Positions 17,291 to 26,839 are shown, counted from the stretch's first letter. The stretch is DNA of 64,000 bases from Pseudomonas sp. ANT_J12 (GCF_008370045.1 NZ_VOBN01000001.1:62001-126000), one strand, 5' to 3'. The notes: generated by a model from the letters alone, not told the origin. Translations and numbers: made by a program.

Positions 17291-18103
17291 TTGGCCAAGA
17301 TTCTCGTGGTTACATCCGGCAAGGGTGGTGTGGGTAAGACCACCACCAGCGCCGCTATCGGTACCGGCCTCGCTCTGCGCGGCCACAAAACAGTGATCGT
17401 CGACTTCGACGTCGGTTTGCGTAACCTCGACCTGATCATGGGTTGTGAACGTCGCGTGGTGTATGACTTCGTCAACGTGGTCAACGGCGAAGCCAACCTG
17501 CAACAAGCCCTGATCAAAGACAAGCGCCTGGAAAACCTCTACGTACTGGCCGCCAGTCAGACCCGCGATAAAGACGCGCTGACCGTCGAAGGCGTGGAAA
17601 AGGTTCTGATGGCGCTGAAAGAAGACTTCGATTTCGTGGTCTGCGACTCCCCGGCCGGCATCGAGAAAGGTGCTCACCTGGCCATGTACTTCGCTGATGA
17701 AGCGATCATCGTGACCAACCCGGAAGTCTCCTCGGTACGTGACTCGGACCGCATGCTGGGCCTGCTGGCCAGCAAGTCCCGTCGCGCCGAACGGGGTGAA
17801 GACCCGATCAAGGAACACCTGCTGTTGACCCGCTACAACCCGCAACGCGTCAGCGACGGCGAAATGCTCGGTGTTGAAGACGTCAAAGAGATTCTGGCCG
17901 TGACCCTGCTGGGCGTCATCCCGGAATCCCAGGCCGTACTGAAAGCCTCCAACTCCGGTGTGCCCGTGATTCTCGACGACCAGAGCGATGCCGGTCAGGC
18001 ATACGGCGATGCGGTCGACCGCCTCCTTGGCAAAGAAAAGGAACATCGTTTCCTCGATGTGACGAAGAAAGGCTTCTTCGAGCGCCTGTTTGGAGGTAAA
18101 TAA
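17291..18103 (+). CDS. minD: Septum site-determining ATPase MinD
   Basis: 270 residues. Membrane-associated ATPase that recruits MinC and oscillates with MinE. The deviant Walker [10 protein letters not shown] (Lys11 and Lys16) is intact, as is the C-terminal amphipathic helix [12 protein letters not shown] that anchors it to the membrane. The start is TTG: the conserved [12 protein letters not shown] begins immediately after it, with TTAGGGGTG upstream and no ATG or GTG in a suitable place. The last base of its stop codon is the first base of the minE start. Confidence 0.96.
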   Translation: MAKILVVTSGKGGVGKTTTSAAIGTGLALRGHKTVIVDFDVGLRNLDLIMGCERRVVYDFVNVVNGEANLQQALIKDKRLENLYVLAASQTRDKDALTVEGVEKVLMALKEDFDFVVCDSPAGIEKGAHLAMYFADEAIIVTNPEVSSVRDSDRMLGLLASKSRRAERGEDPIKEHLLLTRYNPQRVSDGEMLGVEDVKEILAVTLLGVIPESQAVLKASNSGVPVILDDQSDAGQAYGDAVDRLLGKEKEHRFLDVTKKGFFERLFGGK

Positions 18104-18357
18104 TGAATCTTTTTGACTTCTTTCGTGCCAGTAAAAAGGTTAGTACCGCGTCGGTAGCGAAAGAGCGTCTACAGATCATCGTGGCGCATGAACGCGGCCA
18201 GCGCAGTACCCCGGACTACCTGCCAGCCTTGCAGAAGGAACTGGTGGAAGTGATCCGCAAGTACGTCAATATCGGGTCCGATGACGTGCACGTCGCCCTG
18301 GAAAACCAGGGTAGCTGCTCGATTCTGGAACTCAATATCACCCTGCCAGATCGCTAG
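18103..18357 (+). CDS. minE: Cell division topological specificity factor MinE
   Basis: 84 residues, normal length. Stimulates MinD ATPase and restricts MinCD to the poles. N-terminal anti-MinCD helix region ([20 protein letters not shown]) and the C-terminal dimerisation domain ending [10 protein letters not shown]. Its ATG overlaps the minD stop TAA by one base, with GGAGG in the minD end as ribosome site. Confidence 0.96.
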   Translation: MNLFDFFRASKKVSTASVAKERLQIIVAHERGQRSTPDYLPALQKELVEVIRKYVNIGSDDVHVALENQGSCSILELNITLPDR

Positions 18358-18371
18358 TCGATCCGGCGGGA

Positions 18372-18515
18372 GCCACGGCGGCTCAGACCTGCGCCCCGCG
18401 TAGGAGCAAAGCTTGCTCGCGATAGCATCACCTCGGTTTACCAGATGGACCGAGTTGCCTGCATCGCAAGCAAGCTTTGCTCCTACGGGGTGCAGGGTTC
18501 TGAGCCGCCGTTGGC
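18372..18515. repeat. REP pair inside a larger inverted repeat
   Basis: The REP units (CGTAGGAGCAAAGCTTGCTC and its inverse) are extended outwards by a further inverted pair, GGCGGCTCAGA at 18378 and TCTGAGCCGCC at about 18500, making a ~144-bp dyad after minE. Confidence 0.8.
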
Positions 18516-18536
18516 GTTTGTTACGAGGCTGTTTTA

Positions 18537-19172
18537 ATGCCGTTGTCCAACGTCCACATCATCCATCAGGACGACGCTGTCCTGGTGGTGAACAAACCGA
18601 CCCTGTTGCTCTCCGTCCCTGGCCGGGCCGACGACAACAAGGATTGCCTGATCACCCGCCTGCAGGAAAACGGTTACCCGGAAGCGCGTATCGTCCATCG
18701 CCTGGACTGGGAAACCTCCGGCATCATCCTGCTGGCCCGTGACCCGGACACCCATCGCGAGCTGTCTCGGCAATTTCACGACCGCGAAACCGAAAAGGCC
18801 TACACCGCCCTGGCCTGGGGTCAGCCGGAACTGGACAGCGGCAGCATCGACCTGCCCCTGCGCTACGATCCACCGACCAAGCCACGGCATGTGGTGGACC
18901 ACGAATTCGGCAAGAACGCCCTGACGTTCTGGCGCGTGCTTGAGCGTTGTGGCGACTGGTGCCGTGTCGAGCTGACGCCGATCACCGGCCGCTCCCATCA
19001 GCTGCGGGTTCACATGTTGTCCATCGGCCATCCACTGCTGGGTGACGGGCTCTACGCCCACGAGCAGGCCCTGGCTGCCTGGCCGCGCCTGTGCCTGCAC
19101 GCGAGCATGCTCAGCTTCACCCATCCTCAAACCGGCGAACGCTTGCGTTTCGAGTGTCCGGCACCGTTTTAA
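18537..19172 (+). CDS. rluA: RluA family pseudouridine synthase
   Basis: 211 residues, a compact synthase lacking the S4 domain, which fits RluA (23S rRNA U746 and tRNA U32). The catalytic Asp57 lies in the motif HRLDWETSG; GRSHQLRVHM and the C-terminal RLCLHA region are also conserved. It isomerises uridines in RNA. It follows minE with a REP dyad between, the order I recall from P. aeruginosa. ATG 18537 has a weak ribosome site (GAGGC). Confidence 0.9.
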   Translation: MPLSNVHIIHQDDAVLVVNKPTLLLSVPGRADDNKDCLITRLQENGYPEARIVHRLDWETSGIILLARDPDTHRELSRQFHDRETEKAYTALAWGQPELDSGSIDLPLRYDPPTKPRHVVDHEFGKNALTFWRVLERCGDWCRVELTPITGRSHQLRVHMLSIGHPLLGDGLYAHEQALAAWPRLCLHASMLSFTHPQTGERLRFECPAPF

Positions 19173-19224
19173 GCACTGCCTGACAAGCAGTCGCCCGCTT
19201 TAAGAAATAAGGATACCGATCCGG

Positions 19225-20328
19225 ATGCGTTGTACCGATCCCCTGGCAACACCCGTCAAGAAAACCCGCAACCAACTGCTTTACCTGATCTACGGCAACC
19301 AGGACGTTTACCGCCGCGAAGCCAAGTTCAGCATCTTGACCGCACTGTCCCACGCCAAAAACGGCAAGTGTCCCAGCATCCGAATCCTCACGGACCGCCC
19401 CGAGGACTATGCTGGCTGGCCGGTCGATACCGTATTTCTGAGTCAGGAAACCCTGACCCAATGGCAGGGCGAAAACGGCTATCACCACCGCCGCAAGGCC
19501 TGCGCGATTGCCGCCGGCCTGAAGCTTGCGGAAAAAACCCTGTTCGTCGATACCGACACGCTGTTCACCAGCGACCCGAACCGGATTTTCAGCCAGATTC
19601 AGCCTGGCCAATACCTGATGGATCGCTTCGAGTACGACTGGCAGTACGTCTGCGAGCGCCCCGAATACCAGAAGCTCGGCGCGTGTCTGGACGCCCACGG
19701 CATCACCCCGACCAACGGTTTCAAGCTGTACAACAGTGGCCTGTGCGGCGTGACCGACCGTGACGGCGCCCTGTTCGACGAATCCATCCGGTTGATCGAC
19801 GAATGGACCCGGGACGGCTACGACATCCACACCATCGAGCAGATTGCGTTGTCGTTCGCGATGCGTAACAAGCCCGTGGCTGAGGCGAAAAAGTACATCT
19901 ATCACTACTTCGCCGAAAAACGTTTCTTCCATGCGATGGTTGCCTATTTCTTCTCCCGGCATGGCGAGCAGTTCAGCCAGGATCTGGTTGAGCTTTGCCG
20001 TGACGTGCCGCGGGTCAAACCGTTTCCGTCGGCCTGGCAGCGGCTGAAAATCAAATGGAAGTTGCGCCACCAGAACGGCGCGCTGCGCAAGGTCGGTCGC
20101 GACTTGCTGTATGGCAGCGCCGCACCGGAGGGGGCGTATTACGGGGCTTGCCGCCATGAATGGTGGGAATGCGCCTCGCGGGAAATCCTGCGTTGGGACA
20201 AGAACAGTCAGAAAAAGCTGTTGAACGCCCGTAATCGCTGGCCGGAGCAATTGCCCAAACCGGACAAATCCGAAGATGAACGGGTGATCATGCAGTACCT
20301 GAAAAAACGCGTCGAGGCCGCCGGCTGA
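19225..20328 (+). CDS. Glycosyltransferase-like protein, function unknown
   Basis: 367 residues without signal peptide or clear membrane span. The first half has the look of a GT-A type fold: strands around LLYLIYGNQD and IRILTDRP, followed by KTLFVDTDTLF with a DTD motif that would bind a metal-nucleotide sugar, and GFKLYNSGLCGV. The C-terminal part is basic and unassigned. ATG 19225 follows AAGGATA. It stands between rluA and apeB. No specific activity can be given; a sugar transfer to an unidentified acceptor is the best guess. Confidence 0.7.
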   Translation: MRCTDPLATPVKKTRNQLLYLIYGNQDVYRREAKFSILTALSHAKNGKCPSIRILTDRPEDYAGWPVDTVFLSQETLTQWQGENGYHHRRKACAIAAGLKLAEKTLFVDTDTLFTSDPNRIFSQIQPGQYLMDRFEYDWQYVCERPEYQKLGACLDAHGITPTNGFKLYNSGLCGVTDRDGALFDESIRLIDEWTRDGYDIHTIEQIALSFAMRNKPVAEAKKYIYHYFAEKRFFHAMVAYFFSRHGEQFSQDLVELCRDVPRVKPFPSAWQRLKIKWKLRHQNGALRKVGRDLLYGSAAPEGAYYGACRHEWWECASREILRWDKNSQKKLLNARNRWPEQLPKPDKSEDERVIMQYLKKRVEAAG

Positions 20329-20404
20329 CGTCGGCGACACACGTCATGCCCAAAGCCCCAGGCCAATACGTTAAACTCCCGCCCATTGCTGTCTGGAGTT
20401 TCTT

Positions 20405-21694
20405 ATGCGCGAAGAGTTGAACCAAGGCCTGATCGACTTCCTCAAGGCCTCCCCTACCCCGTTTCATGCCACCGCCAGCCTGGTCCAGCGTCTGGAAGCA
20501 GCAGGTTTTGCGCGTCTTGACGAGCGTGAGCCGTGGACCGTCGAAACCAACGGTCGTTACTACGTCACCCGTAACGACTCCTCGATTGTCGCGTTCAAGA
20601 TGGGCCGTCACTCGCCCCTGCACGGCGGCATCCGCCTGGTCGGCGCCCACACCGACAGCCCCTGCCTGCGGGTCAAGCCGCAGCCGGAACTGCAACGCCA
20701 GGGTTTCTGGCAATTGGGCGTCGAAGTCTATGGCGGCGCGCTGCTGGCACCGTGGTTCGACCGTGACCTGTCCCTGGCCGGGCGCGTGACCTTCCGCCGC
20801 GACGGCAAGGTCGAGAGCCAGTTGATCGATTTCAAGGCGCCGATCGCCACCATCCCCAACCTGGCCATTCACCTCAACCGTGAAGCCAACATGGGCTGGG
20901 CGATCAACGCGCAAACCGAGTTGCCGCCGATCCTCGCGCAATTCGCCGGTGACGAGCGCGTGGACTTCCGCGCCGTGCTCACCGACCAACTCGCCCGCGA
21001 ACACGGGCTCAACGCCGACGTGGTGCTCGACTACGAGCTGAGCTTCTACGACACCCAAAGTGCTGCGGTGATTGGCCTGCATGGCGACTTCATTGCCGGT
21101 GCGCGCCTGGACAACCTGCTGTCGTGCTACGCCGGCCTGCAAGCGTTGCTGACCACCGAAACCGACGAAACCTGCGTGCTGGTGGCCAACGATCACGAAG
21201 AAGTCGGTTCCTGCTCGGCTTGCGGCGCCGATGGCCCGATGCTGGAGCAGGCCCTGCGTCGCCTGCTGCCTGAGGGTGATGAATTCGTACGCACCATTCA
21301 GAAATCCCTGCTGGTCTCGGCGGACAACGCCCACGGCGTTCATCCCAACTACGCCGACAAGCACGACGCCAACCACGGCCCGAAACTCAACGCCGGCCCG
21401 GTGATCAAGGTCAACAGCAACCAGCGCTACGCCACCAACAGCGAAACCGCCGGGTTCTTCCGCCATCTGTGCATGGCCGAAGAAGTTCCGGTGCAAAGCT
21501 TCGTGGTGCGCAGCGACATGGGCTGCGGCTCGACCATCGGCCCGATCACCGCCAGCCACCTGGGCGTGCGCACCGTGGACATCGGCCTGCCGACCTTCGC
21601 CATGCACTCGATCCGCGAACTGTGCGGCAGCCACGATCTGGCGCACCTGGTCAAAGTGCTGAGCGCGTTCTACGCCTGCCGCGAGCTTCCATAA
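20405..21694 (+). CDS. apeB: M18 family aspartyl aminopeptidase
   Basis: 429 residues, the length of the family. Dizinc aminopeptidase that prefers N-terminal acidic residues; cytosolic. Metal-binding motifs are present: [14 protein letters not shown] (His and Asp), NDHEEVGS (Glu-Glu) and the C-terminal MHSIRELCG His. The [10 protein letters not shown] stretch is also typical. ATG 20405 sits 75 bp after the previous gene behind CTGGAG. Substrate preference is inferred from the family. Confidence 0.92.
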   Translation: MREELNQGLIDFLKASPTPFHATASLVQRLEAAGFARLDEREPWTVETNGRYYVTRNDSSIVAFKMGRHSPLHGGIRLVGAHTDSPCLRVKPQPELQRQGFWQLGVEVYGGALLAPWFDRDLSLAGRVTFRRDGKVESQLIDFKAPIATIPNLAIHLNREANMGWAINAQTELPPILAQFAGDERVDFRAVLTDQLAREHGLNADVVLDYELSFYDTQSAAVIGLHGDFIAGARLDNLLSCYAGLQALLTTETDETCVLVANDHEEVGSCSACGADGPMLEQALRRLLPEGDEFVRTIQKSLLVSADNAHGVHPNYADKHDANHGPKLNAGPVIKVNSNQRYATNSETAGFFRHLCMAEEVPVQSFVVRSDMGCGSTIGPITASHLGVRTVDIGLPTFAMHSIRELCGSHDLAHLVKVLSAFYACRELP

Positions 21695-21716
21695 CCCGGG
21701 AATTGTGAAAAACCTA

Positions 21717-21848
21717 TGTGGCGAGGGGGCTTGCCCCCGTTGGGATGCGCAGCATCCCCAAACCATCCAATGCGTTCCGCCTGACAGACCGCAGTGACTG
21801 GATTGACGACTGCTTCGCAGCCGAACGGGGGCAAGCCCCCTCGCCACA
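21717..21848. repeat. Inverted repeat (TGTGGCGAGGGGGCTTGC family)
   Basis: 132 bp with outer arms TGTGGCGAGGGGGCTTGCCC and its complement. A second copy of the family is at 59936-60066. Confidence 0.85.
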
Positions 21849-21932
21849 AGTGATTCAATTTTGATACATCGCTCCACCGGTCGCCGAAAAGCCACCTAGA
21901 CTTAAGTTATCCCCTACGCCAAGGCAGTCGCC

Positions 21933-22109
21933 ATGATCTCGATGTCCTCGTTCCACGTGATGCTGATCCCGATTCTCGTCGGCATGATCATGCTGGCCAT
22001 CGGCTTCAATTTCCGTGACAAGAACGCCGGCGTGTTCGCCATGTGGCTCGGCATGCTGATGATCCTGGCCACCGTGGTTTACAAGATCCTGGCCAAACTC
22101 AACGAATAA
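21933..22109 (+). CDS. Small two-span membrane protein
   Basis: 58 residues: MISMSSFHVMLIPILVGMIM at the N-terminus, a short loop NFRDKNAGVF, then a second hydrophobic stretch and the basic tail YKILAKLNE. Two transmembrane helices with positive charges at the ends. AAGGCAG precedes the ATG. Third-position G/C preference (ATC, CTG, GCC, GGC) matches its neighbours, which supports real coding. Between apeB and the mechanosensitive channel gene, same strand. No function recognised. Confidence 0.7.
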   Translation: MISMSSFHVMLIPILVGMIMLAIGFNFRDKNAGVFAMWLGMLMILATVVYKILAKLNE

Positions 22110-22186
22110 ATCCGCGCGCCCGCTCGCATTGATTTTGACGGGCTCGTACACTCGGCCGATCCGCTCTTCCCGAGGTTGACCGCCTA

Positions 22187-24343
22187 GTGTTCGCTCGTCT
22201 TTTTGCCCTGCCCTGTTTACTCCTTGTCTGCCTCATGACGCTGCTACCGATGACGCCTGCCCAGGCAGTCAGTCTGCCGGGGCTGCTCAACAATTCAGCG
22301 AAGGCCCAGCCCGAAGTCCAGGAACCCCTGGGCCAATCCCTCGACGAAGTGATCAAGTCCCTGGAGAACGACCAGCAGCGCACCAAACTGCTGGCGGACC
22401 TGAAGAAGCTGCGCGATGTCACCAAAAAAGCCCAGCCCACCGCCGAGCAAGGCGTACTCGGCTTGATCGGCGGCACCCTGGCCAGTTTCGAAAAGCAGTT
22501 TTCCGGTGCCGATAGCCCGATAACCCGCTGGTCCGAAGAATTCGACCTGGCCAAGGAAGAACTCTCGGCGCTGATGCTGCCGGCCAACGAATGGCTGCCG
22601 ATCATCTTTGCCTTCGCCATGATCCTGATGGTCTGGAGCCTGCTGGCCGCCGCGCTGATCTGGGTCAGTCACCGGGTGCGCATGCGTTTCGGCCTGACCG
22701 AAGAACTGCCGCAACACCCCAAGGCCCTCGACATGCTGCGCTTCGCGTTGCGCAAACTCGGGCCGTGGCTGATTGCCTTGGTGATGACGGTTTACATGAC
22801 CTACGCGCTGCCCTCGTCTCTGGGTAAAAGCCTGGCGATGGTGCTGGCGTATGCGCTGGTGGTCGGCACCTGTTTCTCGGCGATCTGCGTGATCGCCTTT
22901 TCCGTGCTCGACGGCCCGCACCGCCATCGCGCCTTGTACATCCTGCGCCATCAGGCGTTCCGGCCGCTGTGGCTGATCGGCAGTTTCGCCGCGTTCGGCG
23001 AAGCCCTGAGCGACCCGCGCCTGGTGGCCAGCCTCGGTAGCCATCTCGCGCACACTGCTGCGACGGTGGCCAATGTGTTGGCCGCATTGTCCACCGGGTT
23101 GTTCATCCTGCGCTTCCGTCGGCCGATCGCGCATTTGATCCGCAACCAGCCGCTGTCCCGGCGCCTGACCCGCCGCGCCCTCAGCGACACCATCGATATC
23201 CTCGGCACCTTCTGGTACGTGCCGGCGCTGGTGCTGGTGTGCATTTCGCTGTTCGCCACGTTCATTTCGGCGGGCGATACCAGCACCGCGTTGCGCCAGT
23301 CGCTGATCTGCACGGTGTTGCTGGTGTTGTGCATGGTCATCAACGGGCTGGTGCGCCGGCACTCGCTGAGGCCACAACGGGGTGTGAAGCGCCATGCGTT
23401 GTATTCCGAGCGTCTGAAAAGCTTCTGCTACACCCTGGCCCATCTGTTGGTGTGGCTGGTGTTTATCGAGCTGGGTTTACGGGTCTGGGGCATGTCACTG
23501 ATTTCCTTCACCGAAGGTGAGGGCCATGAAGTCAGCGTCAAGTTGTTCAGCCTGGCCGGCACGCTGATTTTCGCCTGGCTGATCTGGATCCTCAGCGACA
23601 CCGCCGTGCACCACGCCCTCACCCGCTCGCGCAAAGGCCTGGCCAATGCCCGGGCGCAGACGATGATGCCGCTGATCCGCAACGTGCTGTTCGTGGCGAT
23701 CTTCATCATTGCGCTGATCGTCGCCCTGGCGAACATGGGCATGAACGTCACGCCACTGCTGGCCGGTGCCGGTGTGATCGGTCTGGCCATCGGTTTCGGT
23801 GCGCAGTCGCTGGTCGCAGACTTGATCACCGGGCTGTTCATCATCATCGAAGACTCCCTGGCCATCGACGACTACGTGGACGTCGGCGGTCACCTGGGCA
23901 CCGTCGAAGGCCTGACCATCCGCACCGTGCGCCTGCGGGACATCGACGGCATCGTCCACACCATTCCGTTCAGCGAAATCAAAAGCATCAAGAACTACTC
24001 CCGGGAATTCGGCTACGCGATCTTCCGGGTGGCGGTGCCCTCCAACATGGACATCGACGAAGCAATCAAACTGATGCGCGAAGTCGGCCAGAAAATGCGC
24101 ACCGATCCGCTGCAACGGCGCAACATCTGGTCGCCGCTGGAGATCCAGGGTGTCGAGAGTTTCGAGTCCGGCAACGCGATTCTTCGCGCCCGGTTCAAGA
24201 CTGCGCCGATCAAACAGTGGGAAGTGTCCCGGGCGTTCAACCTGTCGCTTAAACGGCATCTGGATGAGGCGGGGCTGGATTTGGCGACGCCGCGCATGAG
24301 CGTGCAGGTGATGACAGCCGGCGGCGGGCAGCAGAAGGAATAG
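22187..24343 (+). CDS. MscS-family mechanosensitive channel (YbiO-like)
   Basis: 718 residues from GTG 22187. A signal peptide (ends TPAQA), a periplasmic helical region to about residue 135, then roughly ten membrane segments and the MscS core near residues 500-620: ANMGMNVTPLLAGAGVIGLA is the pore-lining Ala/Gly helix and GFGAQSLVADLITGLFIIIE the following conserved turn. The long N-terminal part groups it with YbiO/MscK-type rather than minimal MscS. It opens under membrane tension to release solutes in osmotic downshock. CGAGG stands before the GTG. Confidence 0.9.
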   Translation: MFARLFALPCLLLVCLMTLLPMTPAQAVSLPGLLNNSAKAQPEVQEPLGQSLDEVIKSLENDQQRTKLLADLKKLRDVTKKAQPTAEQGVLGLIGGTLASFEKQFSGADSPITRWSEEFDLAKEELSALMLPANEWLPIIFAFAMILMVWSLLAAALIWVSHRVRMRFGLTEELPQHPKALDMLRFALRKLGPWLIALVMTVYMTYALPSSLGKSLAMVLAYALVVGTCFSAICVIAFSVLDGPHRHRALYILRHQAFRPLWLIGSFAAFGEALSDPRLVASLGSHLAHTAATVANVLAALSTGLFILRFRRPIAHLIRNQPLSRRLTRRALSDTIDILGTFWYVPALVLVCISLFATFISAGDTSTALRQSLICTVLLVLCMVINGLVRRHSLRPQRGVKRHALYSERLKSFCYTLAHLLVWLVFIELGLRVWGMSLISFTEGEGHEVSVKLFSLAGTLIFAWLIWILSDTAVHHALTRSRKGLANARAQTMMPLIRNVLFVAIFIIALIVALANMGMNVTPLLAGAGVIGLAIGFGAQSLVADLITGLFIIIEDSLAIDDYVDVGGHLGTVEGLTIRTVRLRDIDGIVHTIPFSEIKSIKNYSREFGYAIFRVAVPSNMDIDEAIKLMREVGQKMRTDPLQRRNIWSPLEIQGVESFESGNAILRARFKTAPIKQWEVSRAFNLSLKRHLDEAGLDLATPRMSVQVMTAGGGQQKE

Positions 24344-24409
24344 CACTTAGGCGCGAGGTTCGGGTCACAGGCAAGGCAGCCAGAAAAACAATAACCAAGG
24401 AGAAACCCG

Positions 24410-25738
24410 ATGCAGCTCACACGCATTGCCCAGACAGTTTTGCTGACCCTCCTCGCCGGCCATGCCGGCGCCGCAACGCTGGAGAGCGCCCGCGAGCAAA
24501 TCGCCGTCCAGGCCAAGGCGCTTGAACCCCAATTGCTGGAAACCCGCCGTGACATCCACGCGCACCCGGAGCTGGGCAACACCGAAAAACGCACGGCGGA
24601 ACTGGTCGCCAAACAACTGCGAGCCATGGGCCTGGAGGTCAAGACCGGCGTCGCCCGCACCGGCGTGGTCGCCATCCTCAAAGGCGCCCTGCCCGGCCCG
24701 ACCGTGGCCCTGCGCGCCGACATGGATGCGCTGCCGGTCAAGGAAGTCTCGGACCTGCCCTTCGCCTCGAAAGCCAAAGGCACCTACCTCGATAAAGAAG
24801 TCGACGTGATGCACGCCTGCGGCCACGACGCCCACACCGCGATCCTGTTGAGCACGGCGAAAATCCTCAGCGGCATGCGCGACACCCTGCCCGGCACCGT
24901 GGTGTTCTATTTCCAGCCGGCCGAAGAAGGCCCGAGCGACTTCATCCCGGATGGCAAAAACACCTGGGGCGCGAAGATGATGATCGAGGAAGGCGTGATG
25001 AAATCGCCCAAGCCAGACGCAGTCTTCGGCCTGCACGTCTGGGCCGGCGTCCCCGCCGGTCAGATCGCCTACCGCCCCGGCCCGACCCTGGCCAGCTCCG
25101 ACGACCTGCGCATCAAGATCCTCGGCAAACAAACCCACGCCGGTCGCCCCTGGGATGGTATCGACCCGATCACTGTCGGCGCGCAAACCATCGTCGGCCT
25201 GCAAACCGTGGTCAGCCGCCGCACCGATATCTCCTCTTATCCGTCGGTGGTCAGCATCGGCACCATCAACGGCGGCACCCGCTACAACATCATTCCCGAG
25301 TCCGTGGACATGACCGGCACCATCCGCTCCTACGACTACGGCATCCGCCAGAAACTGCATGCCGACGTGCGCCAGACCGTGGAGAAAATCGCCGAGAGCG
25401 GCGGCGCGAAGGCTGAAGTGACCATCATCGAGAAATACGACCCGACGATTAACAACCCGGCGCTGACCGAGAAGATGCTACCGACCCTGCGCTGGGCCGC
25501 GAAAGATGACGTGGTGCAAGGGCCGCTGGTGGGTGGCGCGGAGGACTTCTCGTTCTATGCCAAGGAAACGCCGGGGCTGTTTGTGTTTCTCGGGGTCACG
25601 CCGCGGGATCAGGACATGAGCAAAGCGGCGCCGAATCATAATCCGGGGTTCTTTGTCGATGAGTCGGCGCTGGGGGTTGGGGTGCGGACGTTGGCTTCGC
25701 TGGCGACTGATTACCTGTACGCCAACACCAAACCCTGA
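24410..25738 (+). CDS. Periplasmic M20D amidohydrolase/carboxypeptidase
   Basis: 442 residues. The first ~21 residues form a signal peptide (ILTLLAGHAGA-type, cleavage near AGAA), so unlike most relatives it acts outside the cytoplasm. M20 metal-binding motifs are present: RRDIHAHPELG, ADMDALPV, MHACGHDAHTA, QPAEEG and the C-terminal GGAEDFSFY. Family members hydrolyse N-acyl amino acids, aminoacylated hippurates or similar amides. AAGGAG precedes the ATG. It is separated from the channel gene by 66 bp and may share its transcript; the substrate is unknown. Confidence 0.88.
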   Translation: MQLTRIAQTVLLTLLAGHAGAATLESAREQIAVQAKALEPQLLETRRDIHAHPELGNTEKRTAELVAKQLRAMGLEVKTGVARTGVVAILKGALPGPTVALRADMDALPVKEVSDLPFASKAKGTYLDKEVDVMHACGHDAHTAILLSTAKILSGMRDTLPGTVVFYFQPAEEGPSDFIPDGKNTWGAKMMIEEGVMKSPKPDAVFGLHVWAGVPAGQIAYRPGPTLASSDDLRIKILGKQTHAGRPWDGIDPITVGAQTIVGLQTVVSRRTDISSYPSVVSIGTINGGTRYNIIPESVDMTGTIRSYDYGIRQKLHADVRQTVEKIAESGGAKAEVTIIEKYDPTINNPALTEKMLPTLRWAAKDDVVQGPLVGGAEDFSFYAKETPGLFVFLGVTPRDQDMSKAAPNHNPGFFVDESALGVGVRTLASLATDYLYANTKP

Positions 25739-25744
25739 CGCCTT

Positions 25745-25762
25745 TGTAGGAGCGAGCGGGGG
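25745..25762. repeat. Truncated REP unit
   Basis: TTGTAGGAGCGAGCGGGG, a single incomplete REP between the convergent M20 and GntR genes. Confidence 0.5.
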
Positions 25763-25764
25763 CT

Positions 25765-26478
25765 TCACACGACGTCGACACCCACATGAATCGCATCGTG
25801 GCGCCAAAACTCCAGGTCACAATCGATCAACCGCTCATGCTGATCGTAATTGACCCGGGCAATCCGCAATCCGGGGCTGCCCACCGACACCCGTAAAGCC
25901 GCCGCCGCATCCACCGACAACGACGTCGGCACAATCTCGAACCTCACCCGCCCGTAGTGCAAATCGTAGTGCCGCGCATACAGCTCGGTAATCGACTGAT
26001 TCAGATCGAAGTCGAGAATCCCCGGGAAATACTGCGGGTTCAGGTAGTGCTCCACGTACAACACCAGTCGCCCATCGATCCGCCGGGCCCGGCAAATCTG
26101 GATCACGCTGGACAACGCCGGCAGTTGCAACCAGGCGCACACAGCCGCCGATGCCGGCTGCAAACGCGCGGAAATCACCTCAGTCGAAGGCACCCGCCCC
26201 TGGGCGCTGACCATCGCGTGAAAGTGGCTGCGCTGCATCAGGTTGTAGGCCAGGCGCGGCGGCGAGACGAACCAGCCCCGGCGCTCCTCGCGATAAATCT
26301 GCCCTTGGGCTTCCAGTTGCAACAACGCTTCGCGCACGGTAATCCGCGTGGTGCCGAACAACTCACTGAGCTTGCGCTCGGCCGGCAGCTTGCTGCCCGC
26401 CGCCAACAGGCCGTGGTCGAGTTGTTCCTGCAGGACCTGGCCAATGGCTGTCACCGCTTTTGTTGCCTCATCGCGCAT
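25765..26478 (-). CDS. GntR family regulator, HutC/UTRA type
   Basis: 237 residues. N-terminal GntR winged helix (LPAERKLSELFGTTRITVRE and ALLQLEAQGQIYREERRGWFV) and a C-terminal UTRA ligand-binding domain from about residue 85. Divergent from the ABC/phosphodiesterase operon and therefore its likely repressor. I recall UTRA regulators called PhnF/PhnR beside phosphonate genes. ATG 26478 is preferred over the TTG one codon earlier. Two similar imperfect palindromes around CTAGACCA lie in front of both genes (26492 and 26782), which fits autoregulation and control of the operon. Confidence 0.88.
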   Translation of the reverse strand: MRDEATKAVTAIGQVLQEQLDHGLLAAGSKLPAERKLSELFGTTRITVREALLQLEAQGQIYREERRGWFVSPPRLAYNLMQRSHFHAMVSAQGRVPSTEVISARLQPASAAVCAWLQLPALSSVIQICRARRIDGRLVLYVEHYLNPQYFPGILDFDLNQSITELYARHYDLHYGRVRFEIVPTSLSVDAAAALRVSVGSPGLRIARVNYDQHERLIDCDLEFWRHDAIHVGVDVV

Positions 26479-26491
26479 CAACGTTACCTAT

Positions 26492-26505
26492 CTGGACTAG
26501 ACCAG
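26492..26505. promoter_or_regulatory. Operator candidate for the GntR protein (own promoter)
   Basis: CTGGACTAGACCAG, one mismatch from a perfect dyad, 14 bp upstream of the regulator's start codon. Shares CTAGACCA with 26782. Confidence 0.5.
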
Positions 26506-26734
26506 CACTGTTTCGGGGCAGAACCGCACGGCAAAACCGGCTCGTTTCAACATTCTGCAAGCCTAGGCAGTGCAGATGACTGAGAGATGACAGCTGCCCA
26601 ACGGTCATCCCCAACGCCGGTCAAAACCTTGCAATACATCGGCCAAGTGCCTTGCCCTGCGGGCCTTCACCCATGGTCTACGCTTACCGGGCACCCGCCA
26701 ATTGCGGGCAAATAAAAGTCCTGAAGGGCGACCA

Positions 26735-26752
26735 GCGACATGAAAGTGTCAT
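26735..26752 (+). promoter_or_regulatory. Possible Pho box
   Basis: GCGACAT-GAAA-GTGTCAT: two 7-bp units 11 bp apart, matching the PhoB consensus CTGTCAT at 4 and 6 of 7 positions. A TAAATT -10-like element begins 10 bp downstream at 26763. Suggests induction under phosphate limitation. Confidence 0.35.
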
Positions 26753-26781
26753 GCAGTCCCCTTAAATTGGCTCAGGTATTG

Positions 26782-26795
26782 CTGACCTAGACCAA
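26782..26795. promoter_or_regulatory. Operator candidate for the GntR protein (operon side)
   Basis: CTGACCTAGACCAA, related to the site at 26492 and lying just downstream of the predicted -10 element and 45 bp before the binding-protein gene. Confidence 0.5.
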
Positions 26796-26839
26796 CACAA
26801 CCGCAATCGCAGCGTTGAAAACGCCCAAAGGAGCTTCGG

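Noticed and set aside
26694..26708. CCCGC-CAATT-GCGGG hairpin in the GntR/ABC intergenic region
   Set aside because: Short stem without T run; no role can be supported.
26739..26753. CATGA-N5-TCATG dyad as a separate operator
   Set aside because: It overlaps the better-explained Pho-box-like direct repeat; kept as part of that.
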